DNA of 64,000 nucleotides from contig NZ_JACCCL010000001.1 of NCBI RefSeq assembly GCF_013408665.1, forward strand, positions 1,379,136-1,443,135. The letters are read 5' to 3'. The translations under genes and the position numbers were made by a program. Each line of letters begins with the position of its first letter. Within the stretch, counting starts at the first letter, position 1. The notes under the pieces were generated by a model that saw only the letters and a list, made by a program, of their open reading frames with translations, was not told where the DNA came from and did not search any database. Of the stretch, positions 18,015 through 26,937 are shown piece by piece. This stretch comes from Sporosarcina sp. JAI121. Lineage in GTDB: Bacteria > Bacillota > Bacilli > Bacillales_A > Planococcaceae.

Positions 18015-19514
18015 ATGTCCACTGAAGAAAATTTTGTAGCTTTGCTTAAAAAAATGAGCGCCTACTCGGAAGCCGTTTCAATCATGTATTGGGATATGCG
18101 TACGGGTGCACCTAAAAAAGGGATTCCGGCAAGATCGGAAGCGGTCGGTACACTATCGACCGAGCTCTTCAAGATGAGCATATCTGAGGAAATGGGCGAG
18201 TATCTAGATGAACTCGGAAAAAGGTTAGATACTCTTAACCCAATCCTGTTAAAGACCGTTGAAGAAGTGAAAAGGGAATATGATTTAAGTAAAAAAATAC
18301 CCGCGGATGAATACCGTAAATTTGTCGTTCTGACATCTCAATCCGAATCAGCATGGGAAGAAGCGAAAGAACAAAACGATTTTGACATGTTCCTTCCTTA
18401 TCTCGAAAAAATCGTTTCAACGACGAAGAAGTTCATCGGCTATTGGGGCGAGAAAGATGGCAACGCGTATAATACATTGCTCGATCAATACGAACCGGGA
18501 ATGACAACGGATATCATCGATGAGGTATTCAATCAATTGAAAGAAACGATTGTACCGCTTGTGAAGAAAATCTCTGACTCGGGCCAGCAACCTGACACGT
18601 CATTTTTATTCAAACAGTTTCCGAAAGAAAGTCAGAAAGCATTCAGCTATGAGGTATTGAAACAACTCGGTTATGATTTCGATGCCGGCCGTTTGGATGA
18701 AACTGTCCACCCATTCGCAACAGGCATCAATATCGGTGACGTGCGGATAACGACTAAGTACGATGAAAACGATTTTCGTTCAGCTGTTTTTGGTACCATC
18801 CACGAATGTGGACATGCGCTTTATGAGCAAAATATTGATAGGGAACTCGAAGGACTTCCGGTTGCTGATGGTACTTCCATGGGGATCCATGAATCGCAAT
18901 CGTTATTCTATGAACAATTCGTTGGGCATAACGAGAATTTTTGGAAATATAATTTCGACTTATTAAAAAGCCGATCACCTGAACAATTCGGAAGGGTGGC
19001 GCTAGAGGACTTCCTTCGTGCAATCAACGTATCTAAGCCGTCGCTCATCCGGATTGAAGCGGATGAACTGACATATCCACTTCACATCATGATCCGCTAT
19101 GAAATTGAAAAAGAACTCTTCAACGGTGAGTTGGAAGTGAAAGATTTGCCGCAAATCTGGAACGATAAATACGAAGAGTATCTCGGAATCCGCCCGGAAA
19201 ATAATAGTGAAGGCGTTCTTCAGGATGTGCACTGGGCTGGTGGCTCATTTGGGTATTTCCCGTCCTATGCTCTCGGATATATGTACGCTGCACAGTTAAA
19301 GGTCGCTATGTTGAAGGATCTGCCTAATTTCGATGAACTCTGTGCTACAGGTGAGTTTGGGCCGATCCTTGACTGGTTAACAGAACATGTCCATAAATAC
19401 GGAAAGATGAAACAACCGCTAGAGATTATCAAAGATACGACAGGTGAAGGATTGAATGCCAAATATCTGGCCGATTACTTGGCTGGAAAATATACGAAAC
19501 TTTATAATTTGTAA
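18015..19514 (+). CDS. ypwA: M32 metallocarboxypeptidase (YpwA, carboxypeptidase Taq type)
   Basis: A 499-residue cytoplasmic zinc carboxypeptidase. The metal site is HECGH in GTIHECGHALYEQN, with the third ligand in the GIHESQSLFYE helix downstream. Family signatures DETVHPFA and GGSFGYFPSYALGY are present. I chose ATG 18015 because GAGGGGG at 18001-18007 is then 7 bases away; the ATG at 18009 is too close. Family members trim C-terminal residues from small peptides, probably for amino-acid recycling. It is bracketed by terminators, so it forms its own unit. Confidence 0.93.
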   Translation: MSTEENFVALLKKMSAYSEAVSIMYWDMRTGAPKKGIPARSEAVGTLSTELFKMSISEEMGEYLDELGKRLDTLNPILLKTVEEVKREYDLSKKIPADEYRKFVVLTSQSESAWEEAKEQNDFDMFLPYLEKIVSTTKKFIGYWGEKDGNAYNTLLDQYEPGMTTDIIDEVFNQLKETIVPLVKKISDSGQQPDTSFLFKQFPKESQKAFSYEVLKQLGYDFDAGRLDETVHPFATGINIGDVRITTKYDENDFRSAVFGTIHECGHALYEQNIDRELEGLPVADGTSMGIHESQSLFYEQFVGHNENFWKYNFDLLKSRSPEQFGRVALEDFLRAINVSKPSLIRIEADELTYPLHIMIRYEIEKELFNGELEVKDLPQIWNDKYEEYLGIRPENNSEGVLQDVHWAGGSFGYFPSYALGYMYAAQLKVAMLKDLPNFDELCATGEFGPILDWLTEHVHKYGKMKQPLEIIKDTTGEGLNAKYLADYLAGKYTKLYNL

Positions 19515-19521
19515 ACAGAAG

Positions 19522-19566
19522 CAATCCCGCAAACCTAAGATCAGCCGGCGAGCGGGATTGTTTTTT
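19522..19566 (+). terminator. Terminator after ypwA
   Basis: CAATCCCGC (19522-19530) pairs with GCGGGATTG (19552-19560), then TTTTTT. It also lies next to the 3' end of the convergent cheX-like gene. Confidence 0.88.
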
Positions 19567-19571
19567 ATACG

Positions 19572-20027
19572 TCAATTCTCATCGATTGTCAGAATCACTG
19601 TAAGTAAACCGCCGCTTTCAAGCAGGACGGGTAACTTAAAGGCTTGTTTAAAACCGAAAAATTTCGTGGTTCCTTTCATGACCGTCGGAGGGGATATATC
19701 GAGGATAAGACCGTCCTTTTCTAATATTGTACATAAATTTCCGGCAATCATATTGCCCAGTTCTCCCGTGAATGATTCAATCATTTCTCCTTCTATTGAC
19801 ATACCGAACATTGCATGTCCGATCCTTGTGATGACGTCTGTTGACGTATCGATGATTAATCTGCCTTTTATCCCGCCGACGATTCCAATCAATACACTCA
19901 ACTCTTTTTGTTCGTAGGGCTCTGCGGTCAGAGATGGAGCTAATACATCCAGTTGTACTGGGATAACAGTTGTTAATGATGAAATCGTACCAGTTAATAT
20001 CCGTTGCACGTTTGCGGATATAGTCAT
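19572..20027 (-). CDS. CheX/CheC-like phosphatase-domain protein, stand-alone
   Basis: A 151-residue single-domain protein of the CheC/CheX/FliY family. The signature helix has Glu89 and Asn92 in FTGELGNMIAGN, the residues that attack phosphorylated CheY in this family. CheX enzymes dephosphorylate CheY-P as dimers. No chemotaxis, flagellar or response-regulator gene is nearby; the neighbours are ypwA (convergent) and dynA (divergent). The partner could be a CheY elsewhere or another receiver protein. The promoter region is shared with dynA. Confidence 0.78.
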   Translation of the reverse strand: MTISANVQRILTGTISSLTTVIPVQLDVLAPSLTAEPYEQKELSVLIGIVGGIKGRLIIDTSTDVITRIGHAMFGMSIEGEMIESFTGELGNMIAGNLCTILEKDGLILDISPPTVMKGTTKFFGFKQAFKLPVLLESGGLLTVILTIDEN

Positions 20028-20147
20028 TTATACTACCGCCTTTCTGAAATAATATGGTAGGACGATTATACCATGGATGAAGAAGCCGAAAACAAGAATC
20101 GACAAATATCACATAGAAAATTTTGTTCTTAAACTGGACGTCAAAAA

Positions 20148-20156
20148 TGGTATGAT
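20148..20156 (+). promoter_or_regulatory. Extended -10 promoter of dynA
   Basis: TGGTATGAT, 36 bases before the dynA ATG, with a possible weak -35 CTTAAA at 20128. Pattern-based assignment. Confidence 0.45.
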
Positions 20157-20191
20157 TAGAAGAGTAATTGACGAAGGGACCGAAAAAATAA

Positions 20192-23100
20192 ATGCCTGAA
20201 TTAGATGCACTCCTACAACAATCTGCAACATATGCTTTACTGTTTAAACAAAATGACGATGAAGAACGCTACAAAAAGATGGCATTATTCGCCAAAAAAC
20301 TTATCGACAAAGAATATACGATTGGATTTGCAGGGCATTTTTCTGCTGGTAAGTCCTCGATGATTAATGCGTTGACAGGCGACGATTTACTACCGTCCAG
20401 TCCAATACCTACGAGTGCTAATATTGTAAAGGTGCGAAAAACTGCAACAGATTACGCCGTTATTCATATGACGGACGGTACTGCAGTAAAATATGGAGGG
20501 CATGGTTTTCCTGCTGCTGTAAAGTCGTTCAGTAAGAATGGTGCAGCGGTTTCACTCGTCGAAATCGGTCATACGGAATCCAGTTTGCCGGCAGGGATCA
20601 CGGTTATGGATACTCCGGGTGTCGATTCAACGGATGATGCGCACCGTCTTTCGACAGAGTCTGCATTACATCTTGCCGACCTGGTTTTTTATACGATGGA
20701 TTACAATCATGTGCAATCGGAATTGAATTTCCGATTCACGAAAGAATTGATGCGATACAACGATAATGTTTATCTGATCATCAACCAGATTGATAAACAC
20801 CGCGATAATGAATTACTGTTTGTGGATTTCAAAAAATCAGTTGAGGATTCGTTTAACATGTGGGGAGTGGTACCAAAAGGGATTTTCTATACTTCATTAA
20901 AAGACTTAGAGCTTCCGAATAATGATTTCAATGATGTAAAAGCGATTGTTGACGGATCAATGGAAAACTGGCAAGAGAGATTCATAGATAATGCAGAACA
21001 AACGCTTTTGAAACTGAAAGACGAGCACACACAATTTCTGACCGATGAAATTGTGGAACGGAAAAATAACTTCCATGAAATCGTTTCAGCAGACGAATGG
21101 GAAATGCAAGCCGAACTACAAGAAGAAGCATTAGAAGCAAAAAAGATGTTGAGGCTTCTTTCAGGAGATGCATTTTCCAGCGCGTTTGAAAAAGAACGCA
21201 ATAGTTTGCTTCAAGTTGCGGCAATCACTCCCTATGAAACACGCGAACTGCTGAAGGAATATTTGGAATCACTGTCGTCCCGTTTCAAAGTGGGTATTCT
21301 ATTTGGTGCGAAAAAAACGGCAGAAGAAAGAGAACGCCGAAAAAATGCACTTGCCGAAAACATGGGCAAACTTGTGCATGCTCAAATTGAAGTTCATCTG
21401 AAAACGCTTATGAAAAAATCTCTAAAAGAGGCAGGAATCTTAACAGACGAACGGTCTCTCGCAATCGACGGAATCGATATGACAATTCCATTCACCGATA
21501 TCGAAACTGAATTTAATGTATCGGATACCATAACGGGAGATACTGTACTTAATTATGCTGAACGGATGAAAACAACCATCCACACGGCTTTCCGTAGAAA
21601 GACGGATGAGTGGAAACACGAAATGGCCCAAATTGCATTGACATCGGGCAATGAAAATACAGGCATCCTTGAACAAAAAGTGTACCATCTGGAAGAAAAA
21701 TTAAATGCAATCTCACAAGTGGCGGAAGTCGAGGCACAATTAACGGAACTCGAAAATGGAATCGACTTTTCGCCCAGTAAGGTTGAAGCACTCCTTCAAA
21801 AATGGAAAACGAAGGAAACGCTGCAAACGGTTGAATTCAACGAAGCGGAGGAAATAATCAGTCTGGAGGAAACGCATGAGCAACCTGTTGAACACGGACA
21901 AATCGATCAAGAAGTAAGTGCCGCAGGGGCGAAATCGGTTGTCAGGCATGCTATCCATATTGCAGATTCAGTGGAAGCGATTCCCGGATTCCTGGAAACA
22001 GCAGACTATTTACGGAAAAAAGCTGATAGGCTTAATGGGCAAGAGTTCACCATAGCATTGTTCGGCGCGTTCAGCGCGGGCAAATCCTCATTTTCCAATG
22101 CTTTGATCGGCGAAAATGTCTTGCCGGTTTCTCCGAATCCAACGACGGCGGCTATTAACCGAATCCGCCCAGTGTCAGCAGGAAAAGAAGATAGAACAGC
22201 TGATATTCATTTAAAAACGGAAGAACGCATGGCAGAAGATGTATTGCGCTCGTTCAATGCGCTTGGCATTCCCGTGTCATCATTAAAAGAAGCTTTTCAA
22301 AAATCTGACGAAGCGCTAAATACGGAATTGGCAGATGAAAGTCTTCATATTCACAAAGCCTTCATCAGCGCCTTTAAAAAAGGGTATTCCATTTATGGAA
22401 AAGTGCTTGGTACGATCCTCAAGGCCGAGCGGGAAGAGTTCGTCAAGTTTGTCGCCGAAGAAGATCGCAGTTGTTTTGTCGAGTCAATCGACTTTTATTA
22501 TGACTGTGAATTGACACGAAAAGGAATCACGCTCGTTGATACACCAGGTGCCGACTCCATTAATGCGCGCCATACTGATGTGGCGTTCGAATATATCCGA
22601 AACGCGGATCTGATTCTATTCATTACGTATTACAATCATGCGTTTGCAAGGGCAGACAGGGAGTTCCTTGTCCAACTCGGGCGTGTGAAAGATGCGTTTG
22701 AGCTCGATAAGATGTTTTTCATCGTCAATGCGATAGATCTTGCGTCAGATAAGGAAGAGGCGGAAGCGGTTAAAACATTCGTCGGGGATGAACTTCGGAA
22801 ATTCGGTATCCGGAATCCTAGAGTCCATGGAATTTCAAGCTTACGTGCGCTTGAGGCAAAAATGGAAAATCGAAAAGATCAGTTCATGACTCCTTTTGAA
22901 GAAGAATTCCATCATTTCCTTGAACACGATTTGAAAGGGCTTGCGGTTCAAGCGCTAGAGGAAGAAACAGCGAAAACGATTGAACGACTTGCCTCGCTCA
23001 TTACACGGACTGAAATGAACATGACGCGCAAAGCAGAGAGACTGGAAGAGTTAAATAAACTCGAAGGGGAAGTGCGTCAACATTTCGCAGCCAACTTTAC

Positions 23101-23782
23101 ACACGTGCTTACGAAAGCTGCACATAATGAATTGAGTGAACTCGTCTATTACATTTTACAACGCGTATTTTTACGTTTCGGCGATTTCTTCAAAGAGGCA
23201 TACAGCCCTTCCGTCTTCGTCAACAACTCGGCAGATCGGGCATTGAAAAGCGCACTTGCCGAAACTGTCCAAATGATTGGATTTGATTTGACGCAAGAAC
23301 TTAAAGTGACGAACTTGCGGATGCTCAACTTCATGAAAAAGCAATTGAGTGAGAGGCAGCGTATGGAAATTGTAAAATTGAGCGAAAAGGACGGTTCCGT
23401 TTCACCTTCACCATATGAACCGCAAGATGCAGACATGTTATCTTTCGAACTTCCATACAAGGACCCGAATGTTTACACTAGCGTGAACAGATTGTTTAAA
23501 AATCAAAAAGCATTCTTCGAAAAGGGCGAAAGAGATGTGTTGAAAGCCCGGCTCGAAGAATTGTTGAAGCAAGATGCCTCTCTTTATCTTGGGAAAGAGA
23601 AAGAACAGCTTGAAAAGTGGTCCGATCACTGGATTGAAAGCGAAGCTGAAGGGCTCAGACAGCATTTATTGAAAGAAAGTCTGACTCAGATTGCTTCCGA
23701 ACGATCACTTCTTCAAGGAACGGAGCAACTCGGAGAATGGCGTAGCGTTTACGAAAAATTGCAATCGGAGGAGCTGGTTTGA
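20192..23782 (+). CDS. dynA: Bacterial dynamin DynA (two fused GTPase modules)
   Basis: A 1196-residue protein, nearly the length of B. subtilis DynA (YpbR). Two dynamin modules lie in tandem: module 1 has P-loop GHFSAGKSS (about residue 47), switch DTPGVDS and NQIDKH; module 2 has P-loop GAFSAGKSS (about residue 630), DTPGADS and NAIDLA. Each GTPase is followed by long helical stalk regions. In B. subtilis DynA tethers and fuses membranes and helps cells survive pore-forming antibiotics and phage. It is an ancient fusion, not an assembly error. The stop touches the next gene's start. Confidence 0.94.
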   Translation: MPELDALLQQSATYALLFKQNDDEERYKKMALFAKKLIDKEYTIGFAGHFSAGKSSMINALTGDDLLPSSPIPTSANIVKVRKTATDYAVIHMTDGTAVKYGGHGFPAAVKSFSKNGAAVSLVEIGHTESSLPAGITVMDTPGVDSTDDAHRLSTESALHLADLVFYTMDYNHVQSELNFRFTKELMRYNDNVYLIINQIDKHRDNELLFVDFKKSVEDSFNMWGVVPKGIFYTSLKDLELPNNDFNDVKAIVDGSMENWQERFIDNAEQTLLKLKDEHTQFLTDEIVERKNNFHEIVSADEWEMQAELQEEALEAKKMLRLLSGDAFSSAFEKERNSLLQVAAITPYETRELLKEYLESLSSRFKVGILFGAKKTAEERERRKNALAENMGKLVHAQIEVHLKTLMKKSLKEAGILTDERSLAIDGIDMTIPFTDIETEFNVSDTITGDTVLNYAERMKTTIHTAFRRKTDEWKHEMAQIALTSGNENTGILEQKVYHLEEKLNAISQVAEVEAQLTELENGIDFSPSKVEALLQKWKTKETLQTVEFNEAEEIISLEETHEQPVEHGQIDQEVSAAGAKSVVRHAIHIADSVEAIPGFLETADYLRKKADRLNGQEFTIALFGAFSAGKSSFSNALIGENVLPVSPNPTTAAINRIRPVSAGKEDRTADIHLKTEERMAEDVLRSFNALGIPVSSLKEAFQKSDEALNTELADESLHIHKAFISAFKKGYSIYGKVLGTILKAEREEFVKFVAEEDRSCFVESIDFYYDCELTRKGITLVDTPGADSINARHTDVAFEYIRNADLILFITYYNHAFARADREFLVQLGRVKDAFELDKMFFIVNAIDLASDKEEAEAVKTFVGDELRKFGIRNPRVHGISSLRALEAKMENRKDQFMTPFEEEFHHFLEHDLKGLAVQALEEETAKTIERLASLITRTEMNMTRKAERLEELNKLEGEVRQHFAANFTHVLTKAAHNELSELVYYILQRVFLRFGDFFKEAYSPSVFVNNSADRALKSALAETVQMIGFDLTQELKVTNLRMLNFMKKQLSERQRMEIVKLSEKDGSVSPSPYEPQDADMLSFELPYKDPNVYTSVNRLFKNQKAFFEKGERDVLKARLEELLKQDASLYLGKEKEQLEKWSDHWIESEAEGLRQHLLKESLTQIASERSLLQGTEQLGEWRSVYEKLQSEELV

Positions 23783-24604
23783 TTGGCTGACGTTTTTATA
23801 TCGATAAAAGATATTGAATTTGGCGAAACGAAATGGATCGATACCCGTTTTTCGTTGCAAGACGCGGAGGCGGGCAAGCGGAAATATATAGAAAGCCATG
23901 TTACAGGGGCAGTATACTGGGATCTCGAGGATGATTTGTCCGATATGACGAAATCGAATGGCAGACACCCGTTGCCAGAAAAAGCTGCACTTACGGAGCT
24001 TTTCAGGAAGAGTGGCTTATCCATCGGGGATCACATAGTCGTGTACGATGATGGGGGAAGCCCTTTCGCAACCCGTGCGTGGTGGTTACTGCAATATGCG
24101 GGATTCAAAAATTCATTTATCGTCCTTGAAGGATTCGACGCCCTCAAAGAAGCGGGTTTTCCAGTAGATGAAGGTATACCGAAGCCTGTGAAAACTACAG
24201 TTTCCCCCGAGTGGGATGAAACGATCCATGCGCCTAGACGGTTCGTTGAAGAAACGGTTTCCGGTGAAACAGCAAGCATTCTTCTGGATGCCCGATCAGC
24301 GGAACGGTATCGGGGTGAACAAGAACCGATCGATCCGATTGCAGGGCGGATTCCTGGAGCTCTGAACTTCGACTGGGAACAGCTAAAAATAGGTGGTCTC
24401 TTTAATTTGGATGAAGGAATTAAAGAACAATTGCACGGTATTGTCAATCCGGCTGTAGAAGTGACGGTCTACTGTGGCAGCGGCGTGACGGCGGCTCCGC
24501 TCTATGCAATGCTCAAACAGCAAGGTTATGAAAAAGTCCGGCTATATGTCGGAAGTTATAGTGATTGGATTTCAAGGGAAGAAACGGAAGTTGAGCGTGG
24601 ATAA
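23783..24604 (+). CDS. Thiosulfate/3-mercaptopyruvate sulfurtransferase (tandem rhodanese)
   Basis: A 273-residue protein with two rhodanese domains. The N-terminal one (about 5-125) is structural and keeps WIDTRFSL and YDDGGSPFATRAWW. The C-terminal one (about 150-270) has the active-site loop CGSGVTA, the cysteine carrying the persulfide. CGSGVT-type loops are seen in both TST and MST enzymes, so the donor is undecided. The TTG start at 23783 directly follows the dynA TGA, with GGAGGAG at 23767-23773 upstream, so the two are translationally coupled. Confidence 0.88.
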   Translation: MADVFISIKDIEFGETKWIDTRFSLQDAEAGKRKYIESHVTGAVYWDLEDDLSDMTKSNGRHPLPEKAALTELFRKSGLSIGDHIVVYDDGGSPFATRAWWLLQYAGFKNSFIVLEGFDALKEAGFPVDEGIPKPVKTTVSPEWDETIHAPRRFVEETVSGETASILLDARSAERYRGEQEPIDPIAGRIPGALNFDWEQLKIGGLFNLDEGIKEQLHGIVNPAVEVTVYCGSGVTAAPLYAMLKQQGYEKVRLYVGSYSDWISREETEVERG

Positions 24605-24665
24605 CGATTACTATCGATGAATACGGGTATATTCCAATATCACGCTGTATTGGAGGACACCCGTT

Positions 24666-25337
24666 ATGTATCTAGATTTATTGCTGAAGCTTGTAATCGG
24701 TCTGGCAGCACTCATGGTCGTCATCCGCCTTCTCGGCAAGAAAGAATTGGCCCAGCTGACGCCGTACGATTTCGTGTACACACTTATTCTCGGCGGAATT
24801 CTTGAAGAAAGTCTGTTCGATGAAAAAATTAAGATTACTCACTTCCTGTTTGCGATTGCATTATGGGCAGTGCTCATTTATCTGATTGAACGAGCGACGA
24901 AGAAATGGAACCCGTTGCGAATCCTTCTTAAAGGAGAACCAGTCAAACTTATCAGCAACGGCACACTTGATATGCAGAAATTCAACAAACATCATCTTGA
25001 AATGGAACAGCTCCGTTCGGCTCTACGGCGGCAGGGCGTATTTTCGCTGCGGGAGGTTCGCGATTTATTCCTGGAACCGGGCGGTGATATTACGATTAAT
25101 AAATATGTGAAATATGAACCCGTGACAAACGGAGAACTGAAAGAAGAAGCGAAAGATGAGGAACCGACTGTTCTGCTCATCGATGAAGGCGAAGTGAAAG
25201 AGGAAGTGCTCTCGTTTGCCGGGAAAGACCTCAAATGGCTCATGGATGAGTTAGCTAAAAAAGGTTACTTTGATCTTGATGAAATCGCATATGGCGAGTG
25301 GTCGTCGACGGAGGGGCTTTTCATTAAATTGTATTAA
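24666..25337 (+). CDS. DUF421 membrane protein (YetF/YrbG-type)
   Basis: A 223-residue protein with three N-terminal membrane helices (about residues 4-22, 36-50, 58-77) and a soluble DUF421 domain. The family hallmarks KKELAQLTPYDFVYTLILGG and GEPVKLISNGTLD are clear, as is LRRQGVFSLREV. Members are found in spore-forming bacteria, often in several copies, and their function is unsettled. GGAGG stands before ATG 24666. It lies 61 bases after the rhodanese gene. Confidence 0.85.
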   Translation: MYLDLLLKLVIGLAALMVVIRLLGKKELAQLTPYDFVYTLILGGILEESLFDEKIKITHFLFAIALWAVLIYLIERATKKWNPLRILLKGEPVKLISNGTLDMQKFNKHHLEMEQLRSALRRQGVFSLREVRDLFLEPGGDITINKYVKYEPVTNGELKEEAKDEEPTVLLIDEGEVKEEVLSFAGKDLKWLMDELAKKGYFDLDEIAYGEWSSTEGLFIKLY

Positions 25338-25358
25338 TGGAATTTGGAGGATACTACT

Positions 25359-25949
25359 TTGTATTACGCACTACTTGGAGACATTCATTCATCTAAAGAA
25401 GATTTGGAAAAAGTGTTAACGGATATTACAGAGAAATCACCCGAAGCAATACGTGTGGGAACTGGTGATCTATTTGAATGCACAATCAGTAAAAGAGATA
25501 TAACGGACAAGAAGTTCACGAAGTTGGAAGATGTTATGATTATTCCTGAAGGGTTTACCGAACTGTTATCATTCCCATCTGTCAGTGGAAATCAGGAAGA
25601 CCGGATTTTAATGCTTACAGAAATGGGAGATCCGCTTAGAGAAAAACTTGCAACTTTGCCGGAGACATTTGAAATTGCCGATGCTAAAGTTGTCCACGGA
25701 CATCAGTGGGAGTGGGGCGGGCAACCTTGGTCACTCGTACGCGCGGAAGAGCATGGCTCTCCTATATTTTACGGTCACAGCCATACGTCGGGTCTATTGC
25801 TCAATGGAACCCGCCAGCAAATCGAATTCGGCGTTTCCTATGACGTCATCGGGGGAAAGGTACTTGTCAATGTAGGGGCTGTCAAAGATGATTGTGAATG
25901 GGTCCTGTATGATTCGGTGAAAAACACTGTCATTTTTATGAAAGTGTAA
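25359..25949 (+). CDS. Calcineurin-like metallophosphoesterase with GNQE motif
   Basis: A 196-residue phosphoesterase. Metal motifs are GDIH (residue 8), GTGDLFE, GNQE, VVHGHQW and GHSH. In most family members the third motif is GNH(D/E); here His is Gln, so the general-acid residue is altered while the metal-binding Asn is kept, a situation also seen in YfcE-type enzymes (GNCD). I chose TTG at 25359 because TTGGAGG (25344-25350) is 8 bases upstream; the TTG at 25344 is part of that site. Substrate unknown. Confidence 0.82.
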   Translation: MYYALLGDIHSSKEDLEKVLTDITEKSPEAIRVGTGDLFECTISKRDITDKKFTKLEDVMIIPEGFTELLSFPSVSGNQEDRILMLTEMGDPLREKLATLPETFEIADAKVVHGHQWEWGGQPWSLVRAEEHGSPIFYGHSHTSGLLLNGTRQQIEFGVSYDVIGGKVLVNVGAVKDDCEWVLYDSVKNTVIFMKV

Positions 25950-25950
25950 T

Positions 25951-25991
25951 GCAAAAGACTGGACAGGCATTTCGCCCGTTCAGTCTTTTGC
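25951..25991. terminator. Shared hairpin between convergent genes
   Basis: GCAAAAGACTGGAC (25951-25964) pairs with GTTCAGTCTTTTGC (25978-25991) with one G-U pair. It overlaps the stop codon of the minus-strand RNase H-like gene and follows the phosphoesterase stop by one base. U-runs are short on both sides. Confidence 0.75.
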
Positions 25992-26369
25992 GTGAATTGC
26001 TTCTCGTGCAAGGGCGTCGGCTGCCCGGTTTTCCGTGTCGGGAATCCATTTGATGAAAAAGAAGTCGAATGATTTAACGATAGTAAGAATCCTCGATAAA
26101 TATTGTTTGTACATTTCATTTTTAACAAACTCTTTTTCAACAGCCATGACGACGATTTGGGAATCCGATCGGGCTGACACCATCCCGGAAGTCAACTTCG
26201 CTGTTTCCTCCAGTCCGCGTAACAACGCTTGGAATTCAGCGGTATGATTATCTGTCGGTTCAATTTTTTCGGCTATTTTCAGCATATGACCTTCGCCCTT
26301 TATGAAAATTCCGATGCCGCTTTTTCCGGGATTCCCTGCGCTTGCACCATCTACATACAGTTCAATCAT
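25980..26369 (-). CDS. ypeP: RNase HI-like protein (YpeP type)
   Basis: A 129-residue protein with the RNase HI fold. The acidic residues are all present: Asp in YVDGASAGNPG, Glu in NHTAEFQALLRGL, Asp in ARSDSQIVV and Asp in NRAADALAREA. It lacks the basic handle region of E. coli RNase HI, like YpeP. ATG 26369 begins at the family start MIELYVDG; the upstream GAGGTG is about 8 bases away. Divergent from the small zinc protein, as ypeP and ypeQ are neighbours in B. subtilis. Confidence 0.85.
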   Translation of the reverse strand: MIELYVDGASAGNPGKSGIGIFIKGEGHMLKIAEKIEPTDNHTAEFQALLRGLEETAKLTSGMVSARSDSQIVVMAVEKEFVKNEMYKQYLSRILTIVKSFDFFFIKWIPDTENRAADALAREAIHAKD

Positions 26370-26459
26370 TCTCCAAACACCTCGATTTTCTAGATTAGTT
26401 GCACCAATGTTCAAAGCGTATTAGAATAAATACAGCTTTCCATTCGGAGGTAAAATAAC

Positions 26460-26648
26460 ATGAACAAAACAAGCGTTATGAATGAAATAAATGGGATTAT
26501 GGACACATATTGTGAAGGTTGTTTCCTGAAGACGCAACTGTCAAAAGATAAAGGGAAGACTGGTTCACATAAATTCTGTATTACAACATGTACAATCGGT
26601 GAACAGCTGAAATTTTTGGGTCAAGAAATGAATAAAATCACAAAATAA
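26460..26648 (+). CDS. ypeQ: Small zinc-finger protein (YpeQ type)
   Basis: A 62-residue protein with Cys18-x2-Cys21 (YCEGC), then His37, Cys40 and Cys44 (HKFCITTC), a zinc-binding layout. GGAGGT is positioned 8 bases before ATG 26460. Position next to the RNase HI-like gene and near cspD matches ypeQ of B. subtilis. Function unknown. Confidence 0.75.
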   Translation: MNKTSVMNEINGIMDTYCEGCFLKTQLSKDKGKTGSHKFCITTCTIGEQLKFLGQEMNKITK

Positions 26649-26650
26649 TA

Positions 26651-26680
26651 TCCCACTGGAATTTACATCAGTGGGATTTT
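26651..26680 (+). terminator. Terminator after ypeQ
   Basis: TCCCACTG (26651-26658) pairs with CAGTGGGA (26669-26676), followed by TTTT. Confidence 0.85.
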
Positions 26681-26782
26681 GTGTTTTATCTGGAAAGCTA
26701 TAAAATCTCGTACTGTGCTCAAATTTACCACGTAGAGATTTAACGTCTAGATCTAGCACCTGGATTATCAAAGGGCCATAGG

Positions 26783-26936
26783 TTGTGGGGGGGCGCAGCG
26801 CACTTAGGCTGGATCCTGTGATAGCAAGTCCGGCCAGGAAGGATTGAAATGCATCCTTCCCGGGTAAATAACGGCCGCTCCCTTTACCTGTCTTATGGAT
26901 GTAGGCCCTGAACAGGCGCTTGCGTTATTTTTATTT
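26783..26936. ncRNA. Candidate structured RNA, rod-shaped, strand uncertain
   Basis: The region has a far higher GC and pairing content than the surrounding gaps. CGCAGCGC (about 26794) pairs with GCGCTTGCG (about 26918-26926) as a closing stem, GGAT near 26812 can pair with ATCC near 26897 in the opposite sense, CGGCC pairs with GGCCG, and an inner hairpin GGAAGGAT/ATCCTTCC sits at the tip. The result is one long rod with a central unpaired bubble, an architecture like 6S RNA, but I cannot match it to a family by sequence. Read on the plus strand it ends in a T-rich run (TTATTTTTATTT), which favours that orientation; read on the minus strand it would be the 3' tail of the cspD transcript. 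Confidence 0.5.
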
Positions 26937-26937
26937 A

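Noticed and set aside
20192..23782. Suspicion that two dynamin genes were fused by an assembly error
   Set aside because: The length and two-module layout match B. subtilis DynA, a natural fusion.
26783..26936. Naming the RNA candidate as 6S, SRP RNA or tmRNA
   Set aside because: SRP and tmRNA hallmark sequences are absent. The 6S-like shape is suggestive, but I could not match 6S conserved bases or settle the strand.
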